The notes beneath the pieces were generated by a model that saw only the letters and a program-made list of their open reading frames with translations, was not told the DNA's origin and made no database searches. Below are positions 40,415 through 50,045 of a stretch of DNA of 55,602 nt, piece by piece. The stretch is from positions 1 through 55,602 of the forward strand of contig NW_020169320.1 in the NCBI RefSeq assembly GCF_000988165.1, read 5' to 3'. The stretch is from Vairimorpha ceranae. Lineage: Eukaryota; Microsporidia; Nosematidae. Both the position numbers and the translations under genes were made by a program. Position 1 is the stretch's first letter, and each line of letters begins with the position of its first letter.

Positions 40415-41071
40415 ATGAAATTCAAAAAAATATTTTGTAATATGAATATCTTAGTATTATTTTTTGGATTTAAATTAGCAATGGAAATACCGGAAATTAG
40501 TGAACCAAGTAAAAGTTACAATAATGACGATCCTCCGAAAGAAGCTGGCATAGAGGAGATTGAAGAATTATACTGCGAAAGCGTTGAAAAAAATGGATTA
40601 AAAAGAATTTTTTTTTCTGTAATGTTAAGATTTCTAAAATTTACAGCTGATGTAGAACAGACTAAATGGGATCAAGAAATTGAAGAATCTGTTAGTTTGT
40701 TACAAATGGAAAAGCAGGAAGTATTTAAACAATTAAGAAATCTGAATTTAAACTTTTTACTAACGATTAAAAAACTTAAAGCCGGTTTATTTGGAGACAA
40801 TCCCGAACCTAAGTTTTATTTTGAAAAAACCAAACTATTTAATTTTATTAGCGAAAAAGATTTTAGTGGCGAAAATAATGAATGGCCTGACTGGATTGAA
40901 TCACCTAAATGTAAACAATATATTGGACTTAATAAAGGTGATAAGAGCCGTAAAGGTAACGAAAGTGATAAAAGTAGTAAAATTTATAAAAATGATGAAT
41001 TTGTTGAATTTTATAATTTAACTATATCCCAAGCCTTATTACTAAAAAGTATTACTACTTATGGCTTTTAG
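40415..41071 (+). CDS. Predicted secreted paralogous protein, family member 1, frameshifted near the 3' end
   Basis: The 218-residue frame starts MKFKKIFCNMNILVLFFGFK, a basic residue group plus hydrophobic core typical of a signal peptide. Shared family blocks are GLKRIFFSVMLRFLK (about 64-78), GDNPxxKFxFEKTKLFNFIS and a PDW motif. A lysine/serine-rich variable stretch and an ISQALLLK block follow. Compared with the paralogue at 45533, one A is missing from the run at 41044-41048 (five instead of six), so the frame ends at 41071. The conserved tail continues in another frame to a stop at 41227-41229. CCC at 40408-40410 precedes the start. The family is not recognised; export from the cell is inference. 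Confidence 0.8.
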   Translation: MKFKKIFCNMNILVLFFGFKLAMEIPEISEPSKSYNNDDPPKEAGIEEIEELYCESVEKNGLKRIFFSVMLRFLKFTADVEQTKWDQEIEESVSLLQMEKQEVFKQLRNLNLNFLLTIKKLKAGLFGDNPEPKFYFEKTKLFNFISEKDFSGENNEWPDWIESPKCKQYIGLNKGDKSRKGNESDKSSKIYKNDEFVEFYNLTISQALLLKSITTYGF

Positions 41072-41229
41072 TTAATCTTGTAGTAATGAAAAGTAAAGAG
41101 TTGAGCATTGAAGACGTTGCTACTTTGCAGAAATATATTGGAAAAACATCAAATAATGCCAAATATTCCTTTTTAAGTGTAATATTGCTAAAGTGCTTCG
41201 AACTTTTTGAATTAGAAAGGTCTTGTTAA
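41050..41229 (+). pseudogene. Out-of-frame 3' tail of family member 1
   Basis: In the frame after the A-run, this stretch matches the family tail, for example SNNAKYSFLS and LLKCFELFE, and ends at its own TAA. It would be the last 59 or so residues of the protein if the frame were intact. The same state is found in the second copy at 48985-49164, so the shift predates the duplication. Confidence 0.75.
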
Positions 41230-41270
41230 TAAAAATATTTTATTTTGAACATTACAAATCATCTTTCTAT

Positions 41271-42110
41271 CTGTCTATCTTCTACTGTATTATAAAAAGG
41301 TAAGAAAGTTATGATTTAATTTTTAACCCTTCGTTTGTAAATTTAGCAAAATTCCTTTTTTAAAATTTGTAAATTATGTTTAAATTTTTTATTTAAAAGC
41401 AGTAATTTACAGCTTAGGGTTTTTACTATATAAACAAATAATATTTTTGTTCCTTTTTTAAATTTATTTTATAATTCTGATTGTAAAGTGTGGGCTATTG
41501 TCAAGTTTATTAATTAAAAGAGTACAACTTTCAAATCTAAAAGAATAAATTGCATAAAAACATATAACACAATTTAAGTGAGAGAAAGCATACATACTAT
41601 TGTAATTCCGTTTTAAGCGGGATAGCGCACAATCTATTGGTATCAATCTAGCTATCTATTTATCTACTATATCATAAAAAAGAAGGAGAATTTTGAATTA
41701 TTTTTTAATCCTTCTTTTTTAAAAATTTGTAAAATTCTTTGTCATTTTTATTAAGAAAAGTAATATACAGCCTAGAATTTTGTAAGTCTGTAGGCATTAA
41801 AAAATTTTGTAAACATTTTAATTTAATTAAATTCATCTTATTAAGTTGTTTATTAAAAAAAATATCATACGTGTTAAGTTTATTTCTAAAAGCGCAGCAC
41901 AATATTTTCGTACACTTTTTTTTGGTTTTATAGAATTATTTAAATTGTATACAAGGTGTCGTAAGCAAATTTTATTTATAATAAAAAGGGCCATTTTGTA
42001 ATTTAAAATAATAAGTACACACACAAAGTTGGCATCATACACATTAAAAAGTAAGAACACACATTATATTTGTAATCCCGTTTTGAACAGGATAGATAGC
42101 GTAAGCCAAG
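41271..42110 (-). repeat. Two diverged direct repeats, probably dead minus-strand paralogues (copy 1)
   Basis: Segments at about 41271-41645 and 41650-42090 align loosely in direct orientation. Shared landmarks are a CTATCTGTCTATC-like start, a CCTTC/AATCCTTC block, CAGCTTAGG/CAGCCTAGA, and TGTAATTCCGTTTTAAGCGGGATAG versus TGTAATCCCGTTTTGAACAGGATAG. On the minus strand both give similar short frames (for example FLNKNDKEFYKFLKK in the second), so an old gene or element family on that strand is possible. The pair recurs at about 49206-50045. Confidence 0.45.
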
Positions 42111-43063
42111 TCAATATAATAAATTGAATTAAAAGATTTTTTATTTTTTTACATTTTTAACAACAGCTAAAAAATTAGTTCTAAAGTTTTTTAATTATTT
42201 TAACAAATTTAAAAAGTTTTTTAACTATGTACATTATTTATGATATTTAAAATATTGGTATATTAATTCTTAATGTATTTCTGTAATTGGTACGCTTTTT
42301 AATATTTATATAAATCATTATAGCTTATCAATGATTTTAATATAGCAAATTAACAAAGATCTAATTAAATGATACTTGAGTTAGAAAAAAGTTTTGCATG
42401 TCGGGTAAATTTATACTATTATTTAAATAAATAAAACCAATTATTTGCAATGTTAAGTTAGACAAAAAAGGCTTAAACTAAAAAATTAAAAATATGTTTA
42501 TTATATGCTTCCTATATCCAGATATAAAAATTCCTAATAATAAATTTATTATATCTAAACATCTACAAATAGAATTTATATATTAAAATAATCTTAATGA
42601 TTAAAAATCTAAAGTATCATACTTTTTTAAAAAAATGCTTCTTATAAATTTGGTTGTCTATTACTAAGAGAAAATATTTTTTAACGATTCTTAAAGTTAA
42701 TGTAAATGGAACTTGGATAAAAAAAAAATTTTATCTTTAAGTTTTAAATTTCGAGATATTAAAAGACGTGCTTTCTTTATTATTAAATTTAACACAATAA
42801 ATATTTATCAAGACTTTATGTATAAGCAATAATCCTTCATTTATGATTTTATACTGACGCAACGATATTTTGCATTCTTCTAAATTTGTAATTAATTGTG
42901 AAATTAAATCATTTTAATTTGACATAATAAAATTAGCCACTTTTTTCACTTTCCTTTGATTTTGTAAATATTTAACATAATCATTTAAATTGATTTGTAG
43001 TACCAATTTATACTTTTTATTTCAATTTTACTTTTACTTTTCAGAGATCAGAGAATTTAAACC
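42111..43063. other. AT-rich stretch without recognisable features
   Basis: No reading frame, inverted repeat or family similarity was noticed here. The same stretch is present in the second unit at 50046-50998. Confidence 0.4.
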
Positions 43064-43600
43064 GGTGCTGCACGATTTTTGAAATACACCTTTTTTAATT
43101 TTTTTACCCTTATTTATAAAAGTTGTACATAAAAGAGAAGTATAAATTTTACAATACTTTATGTTTTATTCTCTAAAATTTCATTCATGGACATTTAATT
43201 TTATATATTTTTTTAGATGTATTTTAATAGCAAATAAATAAATAAAATTTTTAAATTATTTTATTAAACATTTTTTGAATTATAAAAAAAGACAATTTAT
43301 ATAATTTTTAGCTAAATGAAAATCTTTTTCATTTTAAAACAGCAATAATCTTAAAAGAAGAAAATTAAATTCATTATAGTCATACACTTTACAGGAACTT
43401 TTCTTTTGACAGTAGATTATTTTTCTTACAGTTGTTATAATAATTAGTAAAAAAAATATTTTTTTATATTTAAAGCATCTCTAAGGTATTATTTTATTTT
43501 TAAAAAAATCTGCAATATTTTTGTGCTCTTCTATTATGTTCAACATTTAAAAATAAGTGTAAAAAAATTAAAAAGGTGTATATCGAAAAATGAGCAGCAC
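43064..43600. mobile_element. MITE-like element with about 75-bp terminal inverted repeats (copy 1)
   Basis: The left end (from GGTGCTGCACGATTTTTGAA, then ATACACCTTTTTTAATTTTT) is matched in inverted orientation by the right end (43525-43600, ending AAAAATGAGCAGCAC). The similarity extends about 75 bases inward with few mismatches. The 390-base centre is AT-rich and non-coding. No clear target site duplication is seen, so the exact ends are uncertain. The second copy is at 50999-51535. Confidence 0.65.
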
Positions 43601-43869
43601 AACTAAAATTGTTTCTAAAATTGCTTTATAAAAGTAAATTTTTTAGAAATATTTATTTAGGATACTGCTATTACCAAGAGGCTGGCCAAGACATCTTGGT
43701 GACTTCGTAAAACAAAAAGAACTGTTTTATTGGGCAAAATTGTTTATTTAGAATTTCTTAAATAGTTTTCGTGAATGATATGTCACAAGAAGTTACAGAT
43801 CATTTTCAATCTTTTAGTTTGGAAGTTTTAGCCTTATGATTAGCGGATTAGAGAACTCTTGTAACAATT

Positions 43870-43980
43870 GCTATTTTTTTCACTACAAATTAAAAAGTTT
43901 TTAATTTTAAGGTTAACTATTTCATTGAAAAAGAAATTTTATAAAAATAAACTTTTTAAAAATATTTATTAAAGAAATTG
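43870..43980 (+). repeat. Isolated unit of the family-promoter minisatellite, split by a transposon (copy 1)
   Basis: The sequence TTTTTTTCACTACAAATTAAA and the following AAAAATATTTATTAAAGAAATTG match the units found at 45015-45530. The Merlin-type element at 43981-45005 is inserted in this unit. The corresponding copy is at 51805-51915. Confidence 0.6.
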
Positions 43981-45005
43981 AGTTAATGGAACCCTGATCG
44001 ACCACAAAAGTGGGTCCTAAAATTTTTTATTTTTTACCCTCGAAAAATGAAATTTAGAAGATTGAAAAGAAAAAAATACTTTGGATAATATAGAAGTATT
44101 TATGGATCTGTGTATAAAAGCTGCACAGGATTCGTTTTTTTAAAATAAAGAAAAACTATGAATTTGTTAGATGTTATAAATAAGCTTTGTCCAATTTATA
44201 GGAATAAGGTCTCGGTTTGGAAGGACGCTAGTTTTGAAATATAAAGGTTTCAAAAATTGTTTTTTAAAGATTATTGAACTATGATTAGCTAAGGCTAATA
44301 CATCTCTAATACAGTTTATTTTACGAATATTAATAAAGTGTACGCAGAGTTTTAAAGAAATTTTTTGAACAATTAGTAATTAAACTTTATTCAAATATTA
44401 ATTATATAGGAAATGAACATGAATTTATTGAAATTGATGAATCGAAGATAGGTAAAAGAAAACACAATAAAGGTCATCTGGTAGAAGGTGTGTGGATTTT
44501 CGGGCTTGTTAAATGAAAAAAGAAATAATTTTATATTTTAAGTCAATGATAGAACGAAATCAACCTTAAGATTTCATTTAAGTAGAAGTATGGCACCAAA
44601 TTCAATAATATATAGCGATTGTTGTAAAGGTTACACTAAATTAGAAGAGATTGGTGTCAAGCATTTTACAATAAATCGTTCTAAGTATTTTAAAGACATA
44701 AATAAGTATTTAGACTAATACTATAGAAGGATGCCGGTCTTCTCTAAAAAAATGATATATCTTACAGATGCAGAACCAGCACTCTTATAAGTCCTTACTT
44801 AGTACGATTTATGTTGACAAAAGATTACAAAATTAATTATTTCTATGGCTTTTTTAGGCATTTTCAAACCAAAGCCTAGAAGATAAATTTTTATTAAATA
44901 TTTTTTTATAATTCTTTTCTTTTCAATCTTCTGAATTTCATTTTTGGAGTAAAAAATGAAAAATTTTAGGACCCACTTTTGTGGTCGATCTGGGTCCCAA
45001 ACTCC
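43981..45005 (+). mobile_element. Merlin/IS1595-type DNA transposon, decayed, with long TIRs and 9-bp target duplication (copy 1)
   Basis: Terminal inverted repeats of about 75-95 bases are seen: the left arm has GATCGACCACAAAAGTGGGT near its start and the right arm has its complement near 44963-44990. The direct repeat AAGAAATTG flanks the element at 43972-43980 and 45006-45014. Inside, the plus strand encodes a broken ISXO2-like transposase: EFIEIDESKIGKRKHNKGHL (from about 44421), IIYSDCCKGYTKLEE (about 44606-44650) and TNTIEGCRSS in another frame (44714 onward), giving the D, D and E positions of the DDE triad. Many stop codons and frameshifts make it inactive. Confidence 0.82.
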
Positions 45006-45014
45006 AAGAAATTG

Positions 45015-45532
45015 TAATTTCTTTTTTCACTATAAAAAAGTTTAAATAATTTGAAAACACAAAAAAAAGACTATTTTATTTTAAAAATTGTTTTATGAAA
45101 TTAAATTTATCAAAAATATTTAATTAGAAAATTGTTATTTCTTAAAATTTAAAAGTTTAAAATGATTTGAAAACACAAAAAAAAACTATTTTATTTAAAA
45201 AATTGTTTTATGAAATTAAATTTATCAAAAATATTTAATTAGAAAATTGTTTTTTCTTAAAATTGTAAAGTTTAAAATGATTTGACAAACACAAAAATAA
45301 ACTGTTTTATTTAAAAATTGTTTTGTGAAGTTTAATTTGACAAAAATATTTAATAAGAAAATTATTATTTCTTTTTTCACTATAAATTAAAAAGTTTAAA
45401 ATATTTTGAAAAACACAAATAAACCATTTTATTTTAAAAATTGTTTTGTGAAGTTTAATTTGACAAAAATATTTAATAAGAAAATTATTATTTTTTGTTA
45501 CTATAAATTAAAAAGTTTGAGGTACCCCTTAT
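45015..45532 (+). repeat. Minisatellite of about 115-123 bp, running into the family gene promoter (copy 1)
   Basis: Four units are seen, judged by the landmark CAAAAATATTTAAT at 45111, 45226, 45341 and 45464 (spacing 115, 115 and 123). Each unit includes an AAAGTTTAAAAT box and a CAAACACAAAAA-like box. The last, partial unit carries AAATTAAAAAGTTTGAGGTA and CCCC (45525-45528) directly before the ATG at 45533, so the promoter itself appears to be part of the repeat. A related, more diverged unit precedes family member 1 (about 40221-40410). Confidence 0.8.
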
Positions 45533-46537
45533 ATGGAATTTAAAAAAATATTTTGTAGTACAAATATCTTAGTATTGTTTTTTGGGTTTAAATTAGCAAT
45601 GGAAACTCGAGAAGTTAGCGAATTAAGTCGAAGCGATAATCCTTATCTTTCAAACGTAAATAAAATTAAGGAAATCGAAGAATTATACTATCAGGATGCT
45701 GAAAAAAAAGGATTGAAAAGAATTTTTTTTTCTGTAATGCTTAGATTTCTTAAACTATTAGCTAATGTAGAAAAAACTGAATGGGACCAAAAAACTGATA
45801 AATATTGTCGTTTTAAAAAAATATCTGATCTAGAAGAGATTCAACTATTGAAAGAACAGAATTTTGAATTTTCTAAAATGCTTAAAGGACTTAGTTCCAG
45901 TTTATTTAGGGACAACCCCAATGTTAAGTTTTTTTTCGAAAAAACTAAACTATTTAATTTTATTAGCGAAGAAAATTTTAGTGGTAAGGTTAATGAGTAT
46001 CCTGACTGGAATAAATTGCATGCATGGTATGAAGTTGATGAATTTGATGAATTTGATAAAAGTGGTGTATGTGATAAAAGTGTTGTATGTGATGAAGGTA
46101 ATGAAAGTGAGAAAAGTTATGAAGGTAATGAAAGTGAGAAAGGTGATGAAAGTGATGAAGGTAATGAAAGTGATGAAAGTGATGAAAGTAAGGAAAGTGA
46201 TGAAAGTAAGGAAAGTGATGAAAGTAAGGAAAGTAACGAAGGTGAAGGAAGTGATGTATGTGATGAAAGTGAGGAAAGTAAGAAAATTAATGATTTTAAA
46301 AAAAGTATTAAGTTTTTTCCACTTTATAATTTAACTTTATCTCAAACTTTATTACTAAAAAAGTATTATCATTTATGGTTTTTGGTCATCAGAAAAGTAT
46401 TGCACAATGATGAAGTTAGCATTCATGATTTTGTTATATTGTATAAAAATTTTGGTATTGCACCAAATAAAAATGAATATTCTTTTTTAACTATAATACT
46501 AATTAAGTGTTTTGAATTATTTGAATCGGAAGATTAA
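45533..46537 (+). CDS. Predicted secreted paralogous protein, family member 2, with expanded acidic repeat
   Basis: The 334-residue protein begins with the family signal-peptide-like sequence MEFKKIFCSTNILVLFFGFK. It continues with EIEELYYQDAEKKGLKRIFF, a WDQ block, the FFFEKTKLFNFIS block and PDW. Residues about 170-250 are an expanded stretch of D, E, S, K and G, built from short DNA repeats; GATGAAAGTAAGGAAAGT occurs three times exactly at 46181-46234. The tail VSIHDF...LIKCFELFES is intact here. Up to 45883 the DNA equals that of member 4, then it diverges. No database family comes to mind. The function is unknown; a surface or exported role is inferred from the leader only. Confidence 0.85.
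   Translation: MEFKKIFCSTNILVLFFGFKLAMETREVSELSRSDNPYLSNVNKIKEIEELYYQDAEKKGLKRIFFSVMLRFLKLLANVEKTEWDQKTDKYCRFKKISDLEEIQLLKEQNFEFSKMLKGLSSSLFRDNPNVKFFFEKTKLFNFISEENFSGKVNEYPDWNKLHAWYEVDEFDEFDKSGVCDKSVVCDEGNESEKSYEGNESEKGDESDEGNESDESDESKESDESKESDESKESNEGEGSDVCDESEESKKINDFKKSIKFFPLYNLTLSQTLLLKKYYHLWFLVIRKVLHNDEVSIHDFVILYKNFGIAPNKNEYSFLTIILIKCFELFESED
46181..46234 (+). repeat. Three exact 18-bp repeats within family member 2
   Basis: GATGAAAGTAAGGAAAGT is repeated three times head to tail and encodes DESKES. Looser copies of the same 9-bp theme extend over about 46052-46290. The paralogues lack this expansion. Confidence 0.9.
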
Positions 46538-47136
46538 GTAATAAAAATATTTTATTTTAAACGCTATAAATTTTAAATAAAATAAAAATTTAGGTTTTTT
46601 TACTTAATAATTTAATTGTACTATTATTAGTGTGTACAGATGATTGTATTAACTATAAATTTTATATTCATGATTCTATATACAAAATAAATATCTTTTA
46701 ATAAAATATATAATATTAAGCATATCTTATGTTATGTTAATAAGGCAGTATTAATTGCAAAACATTGTATTTAATACTGTTAATTTGAAGCAAAAATTTT
46801 AGGTTTAAATTTTTAATTTTAAATAAGTAAGGATTTTGACACAAATTCATAAAATTATAATAAAAAAGTTTGTGAAGTCATTGTTTAAAATAAATTTTGA
46901 AAATTGTTTATTGATGGTTTTTTTGCTCATTACTGTCGTAATATTTCTTTTTCGTACTTCTAGTACTTTGTCCTACTCTACTTATACCCCTATTAAATAT
47001 AATTTTTGTATATTTTAAAAAATTCTAGAAAATTTTTATCACTTATAACTTACTAAAAATGTGATATTCTATTATAAGCATTTTTTAATATTGTAATTTT
47101 TATATTTTTGCGTAAATTATTATTAAAAATAGGTAC
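46538..47136. other. Unique spacer between the two duplication copies
   Basis: This 599-base AT-rich stretch is not part of the near-identical repeat. A frame with a hydrophobic segment near 46910-46970 lacks an ATG and is not called. Nothing else is recognised. Confidence 0.5.
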
Positions 47137-47164
47137 CTAATTTTATACTTAAATAAAAAATTTT

Positions 47165-47635
47165 AATAATGTTTGTATATTTATAAGGTAAATAAGCAAT
47201 GAGTAAGCCCTTAAAAACCCGTTTTCTTATTATTTCTCCATAACATGAATCTTACTAAGTATATTAATTAGCTTTTTTGTTCTGTTTCTAAATGAACTTT
47301 TATATCATTCCATATTCTTTTTATGGTGCAAATGTGTACGTTAGTTTCTTAATTTGAAAATCCTTAAGAATAATTAACTGTCTCGTGTGCAGTAAAATAC
47401 AAAAACTTTCAAACAGTCAGAATATATATATGTCGCTCTATTGTTAAACTATCAGCCTATGTACATTTTCCAATGTGATTATATTCCTATTTTTAGTTAA
47501 AATGTAAAAGCCTTACGCCCATTTTATTTATCTCATTAATATGATGTCCTTTATTTATTTTATCTTTATGAATTTGCTTTCTTCTATTTCAATAATGTTT
47601 CCATTTCCCCTTAGTAAAAGAAATTAGGTAGAATT
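47165..47635 (-). mobile_element. Decayed Merlin/IS1595-type transposase, minus strand (copy 2)
   Basis: This is the same relic as at 39230-39700, with the four substitutions listed for the duplication. It shows the same broken IEIEESK and YSDC landmarks. Confidence 0.55.
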
Positions 47636-48349
47636 ATAAAATTTCACTTCGGTTAAATTTACAAATTATATCAGCAGCATGAATTCGTAACAATCAACTT
47701 ATGTTTGTAATTATTTTATAGATAACAAAGTAAAAAAATTAAATAGCTTCTAAAAATTTATTCTTGGCGAAGCATGCTTTTTAAAAAATTATAATTTATG
47801 CTTTTGTAAATGGTTAGAACATATAACATTTGTATCTGTATAAAACTACAAAATTCTATTACATTTAAAACATTTTTTTGATAAAAACTTTATAAATTCT
47901 TTAATTACATTTTTTTTTGTCTAATGGTGCATTTCTTTTAAAAAAAGAATAAAATAGTACAAAAATATATTTCAAAAAAATTGTCTTCTTCAAATGCAAT
48001 ATCCAAAAATTGTTATTTTAACTTTATTAATTTAATAATCAAATGGTTTTTAATTTGTCTAAAGACATTTTAAAAATCATATATAAATTTGATAAGACTA
48101 ACACAATAAGCTAACTATTTTTTTTAAAAGTTACTTTTTTAAAATTCAAAAATCAAAAATATTTATTAAGAAAATTATTATTTCCTTTTCGTTATAATAT
48201 AATCTAAATGTTTTAAATGATAAGACAAACACAAAAAGTTTATTATTGTATTTAAAAATATTATTTTTACAGGTTAAATAATTATTAATACTTTTAGGAA
48301 AATGAAATTTATTTTTAATATAAATTAAAAAGTTTAAAATATCCCTTAT

Positions 48350-49006
48350 ATGAAATTCAAAAAAATATTTTGTAATATGAATATCTTAGTATTATTTTTT
48401 GGATTTAAATTAGCAATGGAAATACCGGAAATTAGTGAACCAAGTAAAAGTTACAATAATGACGATCCTCCGAAAGAAGCTGGCATAGAGGAGATTGAAG
48501 AATTATACTGCGAAAGCGTTGAAAAAAATGGATTAAAAAGAATTTTTTTTTCTGTAATGTTAAGATTTCTAAAATTTACAGCTGATGTAGAACAGACTAA
48601 ATGGGATCAAGAAATTGAAGAATCTGTTAGTTTGTTACAAATGGAAAAGCAGGAAGTATTTAAACAATTAAGAAATCTGAATTTAAACTTTTTACTAACG
48701 ATTAAAAAACTTAAAGCCGGTTTATTTGGAGACAATCCCGAACCTAAGTTTTATTTTGAAAAAACCAAACTATTTAATTTTATTAGCGAAAAAGATTTTA
48801 GTGGCGAAAATAATGAATGGCCTGACTGGATTGAATCACCTAAATGTAAACAATATATTGGACTTAATAAAGGTGATAAGAGCCGTAAAGGTAACGAAAG
48901 TGATAAAAGTAGTAAAATTTATAAAAATGATGAATTTGTTGAATTTTATAATTTAACTATATCCCAAGCCTTATTACTAAAAAGTATTACTACTTATGGC
49001 TTTTAG
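48350..49006 (+). CDS. Predicted secreted paralogous protein, family member 3 (duplicate of member 1)
   Basis: The 218-residue product is identical to that of member 1, including the five-A run (48979-48983) that shifts the frame before the conserved tail. The tail continues out of frame to the stop at 49162-49164. CCC at 48343-48345 precedes the start. Two identical frameshifted copies mean either that the truncated product is tolerated or used, or that a dead gene was duplicated very recently. Confidence 0.8.
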   Translation: MKFKKIFCNMNILVLFFGFKLAMEIPEISEPSKSYNNDDPPKEAGIEEIEELYCESVEKNGLKRIFFSVMLRFLKFTADVEQTKWDQEIEESVSLLQMEKQEVFKQLRNLNLNFLLTIKKLKAGLFGDNPEPKFYFEKTKLFNFISEKDFSGENNEWPDWIESPKCKQYIGLNKGDKSRKGNESDKSSKIYKNDEFVEFYNLTISQALLLKSITTYGF

Positions 49007-49164
49007 TTAATCTTGTAGTAATGAAAAGTAAAGAGTTGAGCATTGAAGACGTTGCTACTTTGCAGAAATATATTGGAAAAACATCAAATAATGCCAAATA
49101 TTCCTTTTTAAGTGTAATATTGCTAAAGTGCTTCGAACTTTTTGAATTAGAAAGGTCTTGTTAA
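48985..49164 (+). pseudogene. Out-of-frame 3' tail of family member 3
   Basis: It is the same out-of-frame tail as at 41050-41229, in the second duplication copy. Confidence 0.75.
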
Positions 49165-49205
49165 TAAAAATATTTTATTTTGAACATTACAAATCATCTT
49201 TCTAT

Positions 49206-50045
49206 CTGTCTATCTTCTACTGTATTATAAAAAGGTAAGAAAGTTATGATTTAATTTTTAACCCTTCGTTTGTAAATTTAGCAAAATTCCTTTTTTAAAA
49301 TTTGTAAATTATGTTTAAATTTTTTATTTAAAAGCAGTAATTTACAGCTTAGGGTTTTTACTATATAAACAAATAATATTTTTGTTCCTTTTTTAAATTT
49401 ATTTTATAATTCTGATTGTAAAGTGTGGGCTATTGTCAAGTTTATTAATTAAAAGAGTACAACTTTCAAATCTAAAAGAATAAATTGCATAAAAACATAT
49501 AACACAATTTAAGTGAGAGAAAGCATACATACTATTGTAATTCCGTTTTAAGCGGGATAGCGCACAATCTATTGGTATCAATCTAGCTATCTATTTATCT
49601 ACTATATCATAAAAAAGAAGGAGAATTTTGAATTATTTTTTAATCCTTCTTTTTTAAAAATTTGTAAAATTCTTTGTCATTTTTATTAAGAAAAGTAATA
49701 TACAGCCTAGAATTTTGTAAGTCTGTAGGCATTAAAAAATTTTGTAAACATTTTAATTTAATTAAATTCATCTTATTAAGTTGTTTATTAAAAAAAATAT
49801 CATACGTGTTAAGTTTATTTCTAAAAGCGCAGCACAATATTTTCGTACACTTTTTTTTGGTTTTATAGAATTATTTAAATTGTATACAAGGTGTCGTAAG
49901 CAAATTTTATTTATAATAAAAAGGGCCATTTTGTAATTTAAAATAATAAGTACACACACAAAGTTGGCATCATACACATTAAAAAGTAAGAACACACATT
50001 ATATTTGTAATCCCGTTTTGAACAGGATAGATAGCGTAAGCCAAG
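49206..50045 (-). repeat. Two diverged direct repeats, probably dead minus-strand paralogues (copy 2)
   Basis: This duplicates the repeat pair at 41271-42110. Segment one is about 49206-49580 and segment two about 49585-50025. Confidence 0.45.

Larger units (their letters stand above)
39202..45883 (+). repeat. Tandem duplication, copy 1 (about 6.7 kb)
   Basis: This segment reappears at 47137-53817. The offset is 7935 bases up to about 44180 and 7934 bases after it, owing to one missing A in the second copy. Four substitutions were seen near the left end (39371, 39394, 39455, 39456). The rest looked identical wherever I compared it, up to 45883, where divergence starts inside a coding sequence. 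The unit holds two family genes (the second cut by the end of identity), transposon relics and a minisatellite. Confidence 0.95.

Noticed and set aside
41464..42060. Minus-strand frames of 60-75 codons, and a plus-strand frame at 41739
   Set aside because: They are short, lack start motifs and overlap each other on both strands. They are better explained as decayed repeats, reported as such.
43640..43860. Possible further transposase fragment around GAGGCTGGCCAAGACATCTT
   Set aside because: Short broken frames gave no recognisable motif on either strand.
45864..46334. Frame of 156 codons rich in MKVMKVRKV repeats
   Set aside because: It is the alternative frame of the acidic repeat in family member 2. 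The repeat DNA keeps all frames open, and the family similarity is in the other frame.
46836..47018. Sixty-codon frame with a strong hydrophobic segment
   Set aside because: It has no ATG at its start (it begins with TTG) and no CCC motif, and it lies in unique AT-rich spacer.
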